Of a DNA stretch of 10,674 nt, positions 1 to 7,278 are shown one piece after another (the first letter of the stretch is position 1; each line of letters starts with the position of its first letter). The notes beneath the pieces were generated by a model. It was given only the letters and a program-made list of their open reading frames with translations, searched no databases and had not been told where the DNA came from. Source of the stretch: an uncultured Oribacterium sp. (GTDB taxonomy: Bacteria > Bacillota > Clostridia > Lachnospirales > Lachnospiraceae); assembly GCA_938030845.1 (NCBI GenBank), contig CALHIC010000436.1, positions 1 to 10,674 on the forward strand. The letters run 5' to 3'. The position numbers and the translations under genes were made by a program.

Positions 1-790
1 CACCCTGGTCTGCATACTGCTGAGCCTGTTCTACGGAAAGGTCTGTTAACCACTCCTGATCCGGCTTACCGTAACGGATAGCAACCTTCTCTACAGCAGT
101 CAAGATAATCAGCATATCTGCTTCCAGGCTCTCTGCCAAAAGTGCTGCAGCGAAGTCCTTATCGATAACCGCAGCGGCTCCGGCAAGGTGCTTTCCTTCA
201 GAAACTACAGGAACTCCGCCACCACCGCAGCAGATTACCAGCTCACCTGCATCAGACATAGCCTTAATAGCGGAAAGCTCTACAATCTCCTTTGGCTTTG
301 GAGAAGCAACTACACGACGATATCCACGTCCTGCATCTTCCTTAATGTTCCAGCCTCTCTTCTGTGCCTCAGCCTCAGCCTCTTCCTTAGTCATGAAACG
401 ACCGATTGGCTTGGTGGGATTACTGAAAGCAGGGTCATCCTTATCTACACGAACCTGAGTTACTACGGTTACTACTGGAGGTACCTTTCCTCCTCTGTTC
501 AGGAATTCCTCTCTCAAGGCATTCTGGATATCATAACCGATGTACGCCTGGCTCATGGCTACACATACAGAAAGAGGAGTCGGCTCCTCTTTGTGCTCGG
601 AAGCGAACTCTCCCATAGCATTGTTGATAACACCAACCTGAGGACCATTTCCATGAACAACTACTACTTCATTTCCGTCTTCTACAAGGTCAACGATAGC
701 CTTTGCGGTTGTCTTTACGGCTACCATCTGCTCCGGCAAATTATTTCCCAGGGCATTTCCCCCTAAGGCGATAACAATTTTCTTTCCCAT
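1..790 (-). CDS. arcC: Carbamate kinase, C-terminus beyond window edge
   Basis: Carbamate kinase transfers phosphate from carbamoyl phosphate to ADP, giving ATP, CO2 and ammonia in the cytoplasm. About 263 codons are present of the usual ~310; the reading frame is still open at base 1, so the gene continues off the left edge. The N-terminus reads MGKKIVIALGGNALGNN, the classic amino acid kinase glycine-rich start. Further on are VVHGNGPQVG, a PTKPIGRFM segment and the glycine-rich CCGGGGVPV loop near residue 195, all typical of the ArcC/YqeA family. The ATG at 790 is preceded by GGAG eight bases upstream. It is the last visible gene of the leftward unit, 225 bp after ygeW and beyond two hairpins, so it may be expressed at a different level. 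Next to a carbamoyltransferase, its likely job is to make ATP from carbamoyl phosphate released during ureide breakdown. Assignment to carbamate kinase is very secure; the exact paralogue name (arcC or yqeA) is not. Confidence 0.95.
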   Translation of the reverse strand, partial: MGKKIVIALGGNALGNNLPEQMVAVKTTAKAIVDLVEDGNEVVVVHGNGPQVGVINNAMGEFASEHKEEPTPLSVCVAMSQAYIGYDIQNALREEFLNRGGKVPPVVTVVTQVRVDKDDPAFSNPTKPIGRFMTKEEAEAEAQKRGWNIKEDAGRGYRRVVASPKPKEIVELSAIKAMSDAGELVICCGGGGVPVVSEGKHLAGAAAVIDKDFAAALLAESLEADMLIILTAVEKVAIRYGKPDQEWLTDLSVEQAQQYADQG

Positions 791-863
791 AATTATTCTC
801 CAATAAAAATTTATACTCCTGAAACAGGAACAATAGGCTTTTCAAATCCTTTTTAAGGGAAGA

Positions 864-892
864 ATAGCGCCCCGAATAATTCGGGACGCTAT
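864..892 (-). terminator. Hairpin in ygeW-arcC gap, possible weak terminator or attenuator
   Basis: Arms 864-876 and 880-892 form a 13-bp stem with a 3-nt loop. Read on the minus strand the only irregular position is a G-U wobble, whereas the plus-strand RNA would have a C-A mismatch, so the structure fits leftward transcripts better. The flanks (GGGAGA upstream, TCTTCCC downstream on the minus strand) could extend the stem. The downstream tract is pyrimidine-rich rather than a clean U run, so termination may be partial and would reduce arcC relative to ygeW. Confidence 0.5.
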
Positions 893-920
893 ATCATTCT
901 CCCTCTAAGCTTTTATTCTT

Positions 921-955
921 AACGAGTATCGCACGCGTAGTGTGCGATACTCGTT
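921..955. repeat. Perfect 14-bp inverted repeat between ygeW and arcC
   Basis: Arms 921-934 (AACGAGTATCGCAC) and 942-955 are perfect reverse complements around a 7-nt centre. On the minus strand it lies 60 bases after the ygeW stop, but A-rich sequence rather than a U run follows, so it is not a textbook terminator for ygeW. On the plus strand only a short TTTT follows. It may be an mRNA-stabilising or processing hairpin, or a dyad operator in front of arcC. Confidence 0.6.
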
Positions 956-957
956 TT

Positions 958-1044
958 GCTTCAAAGGTTCTATCTGTCTGCATGAATTATGCTTCAGATT
1001 TTATCTTGTCTGCATTTATGCTTCGAAGATTCTATCCTGTCCGC
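958..1044. repeat. Degenerate direct triplication of the ygeW 3' end
   Basis: Three related segments begin with GCTTC at 958, 991 and 1020 and run for about 25-26 bases each (958-983, 991-1015, 1020-1044). They share the pattern GCTTC, A/G-rich, then TTCTATC or TTTATC, then TGTCTGC. The copy at 1020 encodes the C-terminal residues GQDRIFEA of YgeW; the other two lie just beyond the stop codon at 1016-1018. Start spacing is 33 and 29 bases. This looks like an old tandem duplication of the coding end that has since drifted. Confidence 0.65.
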
Positions 1045-2221
1045 GCTTCTGTAACTCCTCTAATACCTTTGCAGGATCCTTGAACTTCTCAAGAAGGATC
1101 ATAGCTGCGATAACGTATGGCTTGTAGGAAGCCTCCTTGTAAAGTGGGTCTCTGTAACGATCGAATACAGTTGCGTCAACCTCACCTTCCTTGCAGGATA
1201 CGCCGGTGATATCAGCAGGTAAGCAGTGCATGTAGAGAGCCTTTCCGTCCTTGGTCAGCTTCATCATCTCTTCTGTACAAGCCCAATCCTTGTGCTGAGC
1301 GTTCTGTGCAAGAAGCTCCTTCTCAAGAGCCTTGATGCCCTCTGTGTCACCCTCACCGTAAAGGTTGGTTCTCTTCTCCATAGCTGCAAATGGAGCCCAA
1401 GACTTTGGATATACGATATCAGCATCCTTGAATGCTTCCTTCATATCATTGGTAACCTTGAAAGATCCACCGGACTGCTTAGCATTCTTCTCAGCTACGT
1501 CTACAACGTCCTTCATTACATCATATCCTTCCGGATGAGCAAGAACTACTTCCATACCAAGTCTTGTGAAAAGACCGATTACACCCTGAGGTACGGAAAG
1601 TGGCTTTCCGTAAGAAGGAGAGTATGCCCAAGTCATAGCCAGCTTCTTACCCTTTAAGTTCTCGATTCCGCCCATCTCGTGGATTACGTGTAAAGCGTCA
1701 GCCATACACTGTGTCGGGTGGTCGATATCACACTGTAAGTTAACCAGTGTAGGTCTCTGCTCTAAAACGCCGTCCTTGTGTCCTGCCTCAACAGAATCAG
1801 CAACTTCGTGCATGTAAGCATTTCCCTTACCGATATACATATCATCACGAATACCGATTACGTCTGCCATGAAGGAAATCATGTTTGCAGTCTCTCTAAC
1901 GGTCTCACCGTGCGCAACCTGAGACTTTCCTTCATCCAAGTCCTGAACCTCTAATCCAAGAAGGTTACAAGCGGAAGCGAAGGAGAAACGAGTTCTTGTG
2001 GAATTATCACGGAATAAAGAAATTCCTAAGCCGGAATCAAAAACCTTAGTGGAGATGTTTCTCTCTCTTAAGTTTCTGAGGGCATCTGCTACATCCCATA
2101 CTGCCTTTAACTCATCATCAGACTTTTCCCATGTAAGGAAGAAATCGTTTAAGTACATCTTGTCAGTCTTAAGTCCCTTAATTTCCTTTACTAACTCTTC
2201 AAACTGCTGCTTCTTATCCAT
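1016..2221 (-). CDS. ygeW: YgeW family knotted carbamoyltransferase
   Basis: This 401-residue protein belongs to the aspartate/ornithine carbamoyltransferase superfamily; E. coli YgeW is about 396 residues. The carbamoyl-phosphate motif STRTR is at residues 74-78, followed by a long loop rich in charged residues (DEGKSQVAHGET, 95-107), HPTQ at 168-171 and HCLP at 332-335. The N-terminal domain binds carbamoyl phosphate and the C-terminal half should hold the second substrate. YgeW proteins belong to the knotted transcarbamylases, and a natural substrate was not established when the family was named. The start is supported by AAGGAG upstream of the ATG at 2221. It lies 128 bp after ygeY and upstream of arcC, so the reaction probably runs towards carbamoyl phosphate from a ureido compound, feeding the kinase (inference). 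Ordinary ornithine or aspartate transcarbamylase is unlikely given the neighbours and the length. Confidence 0.94.
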   Translation of the reverse strand: MDKKQQFEELVKEIKGLKTDKMYLNDFFLTWEKSDDELKAVWDVADALRNLRERNISTKVFDSGLGISLFRDNSTRTRFSFASACNLLGLEVQDLDEGKSQVAHGETVRETANMISFMADVIGIRDDMYIGKGNAYMHEVADSVEAGHKDGVLEQRPTLVNLQCDIDHPTQCMADALHVIHEMGGIENLKGKKLAMTWAYSPSYGKPLSVPQGVIGLFTRLGMEVVLAHPEGYDVMKDVVDVAEKNAKQSGGSFKVTNDMKEAFKDADIVYPKSWAPFAAMEKRTNLYGEGDTEGIKALEKELLAQNAQHKDWACTEEMMKLTKDGKALYMHCLPADITGVSCKEGEVDATVFDRYRDPLYKEASYKPYVIAAMILLEKFKDPAKVLEELQKRGQDRIFEA

Positions 2222-2333
2222 TTTAATCTCCTTTAAAAATGTGTTTATCCGATAAAGCCCTATGGCTTAATCTTTATTCTTATTTTGTACCCTCTACTCC
2301 GGCATGACCGAAAAGTATAGTACCTGATTTACA

Positions 2334-2348
2334 CTTTAGACTCTAAAG
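2334..2348. repeat. Short palindrome next to ygeY stop codon
   Basis: CTTTAGA at 2334-2340 and TCTAAAG at 2342-2348 flank a single central C, directly after the ygeY stop codon on the minus strand. A one-base loop cannot form as RNA, so about five pairs would close around a small loop. No U tract follows, so I do not call it a terminator. The rest of the ygeY-ygeW gap (2222-2333) holds only the ygeW ribosome binding site and a weak AAGCC/GGCTT hairpin. Confidence 0.35.
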
Positions 2349-2349
2349 C

Positions 2350-3678
2350 TTAGTCACAGTAGTACTGTGGAAGTGCTGCGTAGAATGCTGCACAGGTTAC
2401 AAGGTCCTTCTTCCATGTGATCTCGTTAGGTGCGTGAGCCTGAGCCTCAGCTCCGGGTCCGAATCCGATTACAGGGATACCGTTTCTTCCCATGATGGAA
2501 ACACCGTTTGTAGAGAAGGTCCACTTGTCAAGAAGAGGTCTTGGCTCTCTCTCTGCCACTGTATCCACTTCACCGATTCTCTTCTCACCGAAAAGATCCT
2601 TGTAAGCAGCAACGGATGCCTTACATAACTTGTGATCCTCAGGAAGTACCCATGTTGGGAAGTAGCACTCGATTGGGTATACACATCCTGTGAAGGAAGG
2701 ACGATCATAGTTGTACATAGAAACTACTACATCCTCGCCGTACTTCTTTACTGCAGGAAGCTGTCTGATTTCCTCAAGGCAAGACTCCCAAGTCTCTCCG
2801 GCAGTCATTCTTCTGTCTAAAGATACAGCGCAGCTATCAGCTACTGCACAACGAGAAGGAGATGTGAAGAAGATCTCGGAAGCGGTAACAGTTCCTCTTC
2901 CTAAGAAACGAGCCTCTTTCCACTGCTCATTGTACTTCGGATTTAACATCTTAACCAATCCGCGGATAGAAGTAGACTCTGCATCTCCGTTGTTGTTTAA
3001 TGCACGAACATCGGAAAGAATGTCAGCCATCTTGTAGATTGCATTGTCTCCTCTTTCAGGAGCGGAACCGTGGCAGGAAACACCCTTCACGTCAATGCGG
3101 ATCTCCATACGGCCTCTCTGTCCTCTGTATAATCCACCATCTGTAGGCTCGGAAGATACAACGAACTCAGGACGAATCTTGTCTTCGTTGATGATGTACT
3201 GCCAGCAAAGACCGTCACAGTCCTCTTCCTGTACAGTTCCTACTACCATAACGCGGTACTTATCGTTCAGAAGTCCCATGTCCTTCATAATCTTAGCAGC
3301 ATATACAGCAGAAACGGTTCCGCCAAGCTGGTCGGAAACACCTCTTCCACCGATCTTGGTGTCATCCTCGTATCCGTCATATGGATCAAATGTCCAGTTT
3401 GATCTGTTACCGATTCCTACGGTATCGATATGTCCGTCAAAGCAGATCAGAGTCTTTCCGGATCCCATGAATCCCATTACGTTACCCTGTGGGTCAACCT
3501 TAACCTCATCAAAGCCAACCTTCTCCATCTCGTTCTTGATGGTCTCAACGTGCTTTGCCTCGTCAGCGGACTCTCCGGGGTTCTTTACGATTGCTCTTAA
3601 GAAAGCGCTCATGTCAGCCTTATAGCCTTCTGCTCTCTTCTTAATCTCTTCCAAAACTTCCTTATTTAACTGTCCCAT
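2350..3678 (-). CDS. ygeY: YgeY family M20-type metallohydrolase/deacylase
   Basis: A 442-residue member of the M20 peptidase/ArgE/DapE superfamily of two-metal amide hydrolases. Expected metal and catalytic residues are visible: H83 and D85 in GHIDTVG, D116 in [10 protein letters not shown], the glutamate pair E151-E152 in QEEDCDG, E177 in SSEPTDGG, H203 in the dimerisation domain ([10 protein letters not shown]) and H415 in QAHAPNE near the C-terminus. I chose the ATG at 3678 because GGAGG lies a few bases upstream; an in-frame ATG at 3795 would overlap ygeX by 37 bases and add 39 residues that do not look like the family. Even so it is roughly 40 residues longer than the E. coli protein as I remember it. 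It sits 80 bp after ygeX in the same leftward unit. Cytoplasmic; the likely substrate is a carbamoyl or acyl derivative of a diamino acid on the route to diaminopropionate (inference). Confidence 0.92.
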   Translation of the reverse strand: MGQLNKEVLEEIKKRAEGYKADMSAFLRAIVKNPGESADEAKHVETIKNEMEKVGFDEVKVDPQGNVMGFMGSGKTLICFDGHIDTVGIGNRSNWTFDPYDGYEDDTKIGGRGVSDQLGGTVSAVYAAKIMKDMGLLNDKYRVMVVGTVQEEDCDGLCWQYIINEDKIRPEFVVSSEPTDGGLYRGQRGRMEIRIDVKGVSCHGSAPERGDNAIYKMADILSDVRALNNNGDAESTSIRGLVKMLNPKYNEQWKEARFLGRGTVTASEIFFTSPSRCAVADSCAVSLDRRMTAGETWESCLEEIRQLPAVKKYGEDVVVSMYNYDRPSFTGCVYPIECYFPTWVLPEDHKLCKASVAAYKDLFGEKRIGEVDTVAEREPRPLLDKWTFSTNGVSIMGRNGIPVIGFGPGAEAQAHAPNEITWKKDLVTCAAFYAALPQYYCD

Positions 3679-3758
3679 ACTAATATCCTCCTTAGTTATA
3701 TATAAGCCTGTTATCCAGGGTGTTGCACAATTTGTCTTTTTGAAAATGAAGTTTATCC

Positions 3759-4952
3759 TTACTTCTCTTTTGCTTCCCAGATGATGTTCTTCCAACGCTC
3801 AGGGTCTGTATCTCCCTCGGTGTTGAAGCAAAGCACCTTACTGTTCTCGTTAAGCTGTAACTTCTCTCTTAAATCCTTGAAGTCATCCTGTAACATGATG
3901 GCAGCCAATGCACCGAAGCCTGCTGCACCGGACTCTCCGGAGAAGACCTGATCGTCTCCCTTTAACGGAGCGTTCAGCATTCTCATTCCTCTTGCGGCAA
4001 CGATATCCTCTGCAGAAATAAATGCCTTTGCATGGTTCTTCAAGATATCCCAAGAAGTGATGTTCGGCTCTCCGCAAGCAAGACCTGCCATGATGGTAAT
4101 CATGTCGCCGTCTACAATACGGATGTTTCCGTCATTTGCCACAGCGCCCTTGTAAAGGCAATCTGCAACGGAAGCCTCAACCACAACCATGATAGGAGGA
4201 TTCTCCTTGTAACGGTTAGCGAAGTATCCTACAACTGCACCTGCCAAGGAACCTACGCCGGCCTGTACGAATACGTGTGTGGGTCTTTCTCCCAGCTGGT
4301 CAGCCGCCTCATCCGCCATGGTGCCGTAGCCTTCCATAATCCAAGCAGGAATCTTCTCATAGCCTTCCCAAGCGGTATCCTGTACTACGATTCCGTGCTC
4401 TTCCTTCTCGGCAAGAGCTGCAGCCTGTCTTACACACTCGTCATAGTTTACATCGGAAATCCATGCCTTGGCATTCTCAGCCTTGATGTGGTTCAAACGG
4501 GTCTCTGTAGAGCCCTTCGGCATGATGATTACACAGTTCTGTCTTAACTTATTAGCCGCCCAAGCTACTCCTCTTCCGTGGTTTCCGTCGGTAGCGGAGA
4601 AGAAGGTTGCTGTTCCGAACTCTTCCTTTAACTTCTCGGAGGTTAAAACATTGTAGGGAAGCTCGGAAATATCCTTTCCTGTTTCCTCGGCAATGTAACG
4701 AGCGATAGCGTAGGAACCGCCTAATACCTTGAAGGCATTTAAGCCGAAACGATAGGACTCATCCTTCACGTAGATGTTTCCCAGGCCAAGATATTTTGCC
4801 ATATTGGGAAGCTTGCAAAGAGGGGTCTCAGAGTACTGAGGGAAGCTCTCGTGGAAGGTTCTTGCCTTCTTTACTTCTTCCATAGACATAAGAGGAAGAT
4901 TCTTATCCTCTGTCTTTGGCATTTCGTTAATTTTCCATTTTAAATCCTGCAT
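3759..4952 (-). CDS. ygeX: 2,3-diaminopropionate ammonia-lyase (PLP enzyme)
   Basis: Diaminopropionate ammonia-lyase converts 2,3-diaminopropionate to pyruvate and two ammonia molecules. At 397 residues it matches the family length (E. coli YgeX about 398). It is a fold-type II PLP enzyme: the Schiff-base lysine is K75 in [13 protein letters not shown], the ATDGNHGRG segment (residues 121-129) holds the aspartate and asparagine expected at the active site, and GVGSLAG (231-237) is the phosphate-binding loop. A C-terminal [10 protein letters not shown] segment is also family-typical. The ATG at 4952 follows a clear AAAGGAGG. It lies 32 bp after the regulator gene and 80 bp before ygeY, so the three are probably co-transcribed. 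In the inferred pathway this is the step that yields central carbon as pyruvate. Confidence 0.96.
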   Translation of the reverse strand: MQDLKWKINEMPKTEDKNLPLMSMEEVKKARTFHESFPQYSETPLCKLPNMAKYLGLGNIYVKDESYRFGLNAFKVLGGSYAIARYIAEETGKDISELPYNVLTSEKLKEEFGTATFFSATDGNHGRGVAWAANKLRQNCVIIMPKGSTETRLNHIKAENAKAWISDVNYDECVRQAAALAEKEEHGIVVQDTAWEGYEKIPAWIMEGYGTMADEAADQLGERPTHVFVQAGVGSLAGAVVGYFANRYKENPPIMVVVEASVADCLYKGAVANDGNIRIVDGDMITIMAGLACGEPNITSWDILKNHAKAFISAEDIVAARGMRMLNAPLKGDDQVFSGESGAAGFGALAAIMLQDDFKDLREKLQLNENSKVLCFNTEGDTDPERWKNIIWEAKEK

Positions 4953-4984
4953 GGCTATTCCTCCTTTTTTTCGCCACTATACTG

Positions 4985-5632
4985 TTACTTTTTGCTCTGG
5001 TCAATATAGCTGTATAAAGTAAATTTGCTGATGCCGTAGAAATTGGAAACCTTGTCCCCTGACTTGGTAATCAGGAAGGCTCCCGCATCCCGTAAGAACT
5101 GGATGGCTTGAATTTTTTCTTCCTTATTCATCAGAGCCGGCGGCTTTCCAATCCGCTTCACACTTTGATTAATCAGGTTGTCCAAAAGGTCATTCACGTT
5201 CAAAGGAATCTGTCCGTCCCCGTTACTGTCATGGCTCTCCACCGTGGTAATGGACTGTAATGCCGCATCCACATTCATCAGTGCGGTTACATCATAGTTG
5301 ATGCCCAGAACCCAGCGATATTTTCCGGTGCTGTCCTTCAGGAAAACTGTAGAGGACTTTAGGATTCTGCCGTCCTGGGTAGTAGTGCGATAGCCCAGAT
5401 GGTCCACAATGATGTCTCCCTTTTCTATCGCTTCCAGAGTTTCCAGTACCACCTTTGAGGCGCCGTCCCCAATTTTTCTGCCGCTCACATGTCCGTTGAT
5501 GATGAAAATGATGGTATGTTCCAAATCCTTTACGGAAAGGTCATGGATACAAACCTCGCAATCCTTTCCGAACTGTCTGGCAATACCGTGGGCCGTACTC
5601 ACCAGCATTTCCAAGCTGCTGTCCTCTGCCAT
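4985..5632 (-). CDS. YheO-type PAS-like/HTH transcriptional regulator
   Basis: This 215-residue protein has the layout of the YheO family. A PAS-like sensor domain covers roughly residues 8-120, with the landmarks EVCIHDL, GHVSGRKIGDG and LKSSTVFLKDSTGKYRWVLGINYD. A linker of about 40 residues follows (120-165), then a C-terminal helix-turn-helix region at about 168-213 (NKEEKIQAIQFLRDAGAFL through VSNFYGISKFTLYSYI). The ATG at 5632 is preceded by AGGAGG. It is the first gene of the leftward unit, divergent from ssnA, with its stop only 32 bp ahead of ygeX. That suggests local control of both arms by a pathway metabolite, but the ligand cannot be read from the sequence. DauR-type regulators of D-amino acid catabolism are relatives. 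No transmembrane or signal segment is seen, so it acts in the cytoplasm. Confidence 0.88.
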   Translation of the reverse strand: MAEDSSLEMLVSTAHGIARQFGKDCEVCIHDLSVKDLEHTIIFIINGHVSGRKIGDGASKVVLETLEAIEKGDIIVDHLGYRTTTQDGRILKSSTVFLKDSTGKYRWVLGINYDVTALMNVDAALQSITTVESHDSNGDGQIPLNVNDLLDNLINQSVKRIGKPPALMNKEEKIQAIQFLRDAGAFLITKSGDKVSNFYGISKFTLYSYIDQSKK

Positions 5633-5689
5633 TTTCCCTCCTTTCTACCGGATTTTATGCTTTCAAAATCTATCGAAAAAGCACTACCT

Positions 5690-5779
5690 AAAAATTTTTT
5701 ATGTATCCCTATCTTAGCACGGTTTTTTTACTTTGCAATGGTTTTTTCAAAAAATTTTTTAGCTTCCAAAAATTTTTTT
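5690..5779. repeat. Three A5-6/T6-7 palindromic tracts in the divergent control region
   Basis: AAAAATTTTTT occurs at 5690-5700, AAAAAATTTTTT at 5749-5760 and AAAAATTTTTTT at 5768-5779, with centres about 60 and 18 bp apart. Such tracts bend DNA and are common binding targets for nucleoid proteins and AT-hook-like regulators. The spacing is not an integral number of helical turns, so simple additive curvature is not implied. They make up part of the 306-bp gene-free stretch 5633-5938; the rest holds the two promoters and the ssnA leader. Confidence 0.5.
5711..5738 (-). promoter_or_regulatory. Candidate promoter for the regulator-ygeX-ygeY-ygeW unit
   Basis: On the minus strand, TTGCAA (5738-5733) serves as a -35, followed by a 16-bp spacer and TAAGAT (5716-5711) as -10. 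A TG at the right place upstream (TGC then TAAGAT) makes it an extended -10 promoter. Transcription would begin near 5704, giving a leader of about 70 nt before the ATG at 5632. Found by eye, not scored against a matrix. Confidence 0.5.
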
Positions 5780-5794
5780 ATGTTCTCCATTGCA
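5734..5794. promoter_or_regulatory. Mirror-image TGCAATGG/CCATTGCA sites, candidate operators
   Basis: TGCAATGG at 5734-5741 and CCATTGCA at 5787-5794 are perfect 8-bp inverted copies with centres 53 bp apart, about five helical turns. Each overlaps the -35 element of one of the two divergent promoters, and in the same orientation relative to each promoter. This arrangement would suit one dimeric regulator, plausibly the adjacent YheO-type protein, acting on both sides. Assignment of the protein is inference. Confidence 0.45.
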
Positions 5795-5818
5795 TTTACT
5801 TTCAGGGAATGATAAAAT
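5790..5818 (+). promoter_or_regulatory. Candidate promoter for ssnA (and perhaps ygfK)
   Basis: TTGCAT (5790-5795), a 17-bp spacer and TAAAAT (5813-5818) form a plausible promoter. TG at 5810-5811 gives an extended -10 that compensates for the weak -35. The expected start is near 5825, leaving an ssnA leader of about 115 nt. An alternative -10 is TATACA at 5883-5888, but I find no suitable -35 at normal spacing for it. Confidence 0.5.
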
Positions 5819-5832
5819 CCTATCAAATCTGT

Positions 5833-5913
5833 TTTTTCCTAGAATTTTCAAGGCTTTACAGCGATTTTTTTAGGAAAAACTGTATACAATTTTTCGCACT
5901 GAGCCAAGGGCTC
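5833..5913 (+). promoter_or_regulatory. ssnA 5' leader with two hairpins
   Basis: If transcription starts near 5825, the ssnA leader contains a 9-bp perfect inverted repeat, TTTTTCCTA at 5833-5841 and TAGGAAAAA at 5871-5879, enclosing a 29-nt loop. It is followed by a small hairpin, GAGCC (5901-5905), AAG, GGCTC (5909-5913). The second hairpin ends 10 bases before the AAGGAGG ribosome binding site (5924-5930). No poly-U tract follows either hairpin in terminator position. It could tune mRNA stability or ribosome access; I do not recognise a known riboswitch. Confidence 0.4.
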
Positions 5914-5938
5914 TTAGAAAGAAAAGGAGGATTGAGCT

Positions 5939-7270
5939 ATGTTTTTAATCGGAAATGGACGTCTTTTCACCAGAGACGAAAAGAACAGCTTTTTCGAGAA
6001 TGGCGCAGTAGTTTGGGAAGACAATACTATTGTAGAAGTCGGGGATTTTGAGACATTAAAGAAAAAATACGCAGATGCGGAATTTATTGACGCAAAGGGT
6101 GGTGTGATTCACCCGGCTTTTATCAATACCCACGAGCACATCTACTCTGCTTTGGCAAGAGGCTTATCCATCAAGGGCTATGCTCCCAACGGATTCTTAG
6201 AGATTCTGGACGGACTTTGGTGGACTATTGACCGGAATCTGGACAACGACTTAACCAAGCTTTCCGCAGAAGCTACCTATTTAGAGTGTATCAAGAACGG
6301 AGTAACCACCATCTTCGATCACCATGCTTCCTTCGGAGAGATTCCCGGTTCCCTTTTCGCCATCGAAGAGGCTGCCAGAGACTTCGGCGTACGTTCTGTT
6401 CTTTGCTATGAGATTTCCGATCGTGACGGTAAAGAAAAGGCACATGCCGCTATCAAGGAAAATGTTGACTTTGCAAAGCACGCTCTTTCCCTGAAGGATG
6501 ACTTCATCAAGGGTATGATGGGTATGCATGCAAGCTTTACCATCTCCGATGAAACCATGGAGCTTTGCCGTAAGGAGAAGCCGAAGGAGATCGGATACCA
6601 CATCCACGTAGCGGAGGATATCCTGGACCTTCACCGTTGCTTAAAGGAGCACGGCAAGAGAATCGTAGACAGACTCTATGACTGGGACGTATTAGGGGAG
6701 AAGACCTTACTGGCACACTGCATTTATGTAAATCCTCACGAGATGGATTTGATTCGCGATACCAATACCATGGTAGTACACAACCCGGAATCCAACATGG
6801 GTAATGCCTGCGGATGTCCTCCCACCATGGAGATTGTACATAAAGGAATTCTTACAGGATTAGGTACAGACGGATACACCCATGATATGATAGAATCCTG
6901 GAAGGTGGCTAATATTCTCCATAAGCATCATTTGGTAGACCCGGGTGCCGCTTGGGCAGAGGTTCCGGAAATGCTTTTCCAGGGCAATGCTCGTATCGCT
7001 AACCGTTATTTTGAAAAGAAGCTGGGCGTATTAGAGAAGGGTGCAGCTGCGGATATCATCATCACCGACTATATCCCGCCAACACCGATGAACGCCGGCA
7101 ACTTAAACGGCCACATGCTCTTCGGTATGAACGGTCGTTCCGTAGTTACTACCGTAGGAAATGGTAAGATTCTGATGAAGAACAGAGAGCTTCAGGGAAT
7201 CGACGAAGAGAGATGCCTTGCCAAGATTCGCGAGGGTGCAGCTCGTTTAGAGAAGAAAATTAACGGTTAA
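5939..7270 (+). CDS. ssnA: SsnA amidohydrolase-superfamily aminohydrolase
   Basis: A 443-residue metal-dependent hydrolase of the amidohydrolase/cytosine deaminase-like superfamily, matching SsnA in length (about 442 in E. coli). Metal ligands are visible: H65 and H67 in NTHEHIYSA, H221/H223 in YHIHVAED, H260 in LLAHCIYV and D311 in GLGTDGYTHDM. The family hydrolyses C-N bonds in rings or amidines, and E. coli ssnA sits next to ygfK. AAGGAGG at 5924-5930 with an 8-base spacer fixes the ATG at 5939. It is the first gene of the rightward unit and is separated from ygfK by a 204-bp structured leader. In context its likely job is deaminating or opening a purine-derived ring before or after YgfK acts (inference); guanine deaminase-like or dihydropyrimidinase-like activity are both possible. 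Cytoplasmic, no signal peptide. Confidence 0.93.
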   Translation: MFLIGNGRLFTRDEKNSFFENGAVVWEDNTIVEVGDFETLKKKYADAEFIDAKGGVIHPAFINTHEHIYSALARGLSIKGYAPNGFLEILDGLWWTIDRNLDNDLTKLSAEATYLECIKNGVTTIFDHHASFGEIPGSLFAIEEAARDFGVRSVLCYEISDRDGKEKAHAAIKENVDFAKHALSLKDDFIKGMMGMHASFTISDETMELCRKEKPKEIGYHIHVAEDILDLHRCLKEHGKRIVDRLYDWDVLGEKTLLAHCIYVNPHEMDLIRDTNTMVVHNPESNMGNACGCPPTMEIVHKGILTGLGTDGYTHDMIESWKVANILHKHHLVDPGAAWAEVPEMLFQGNARIANRYFEKKLGVLEKGAAADIIITDYIPPTPMNAGNLNGHMLFGMNGRSVVTTVGNGKILMKNRELQGIDEERCLAKIREGAARLEKKING

Positions 7271-7278
7271 AACGGAAT

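Noticed and set aside
188..766. Plus-strand open frame of 192 codons
   Set aside because: It is antisense to arcC, whose protein motifs are unmistakable, and shows no family resemblance or ribosome site.
3044..3625. Plus-strand open frame of 193 codons
   Set aside because: It is a shadow of ygeY with proline/serine-rich composition typical of antisense frames.
3679..3758. Internal promoter with TATATA ahead of ygeY
   Set aside because: The nearest TTG-type -35 is about 20 bp away and weak; read-through from ygeX is simpler.
3679..3795. Upstream in-frame ATG extending ygeY by 39 residues
   Set aside because: It overlaps the ygeX coding end, lacks a convincing ribosome site and gives a non-family N-terminus; the ATG at 3678 has a strong GGAGG.
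5701..6051. Plus-strand open frames covering the divergent control region
   Set aside because: Phe/Lys-rich translation of AT-rich promoter DNA, overlapping the start of ssnA in another frame, without a ribosome site.
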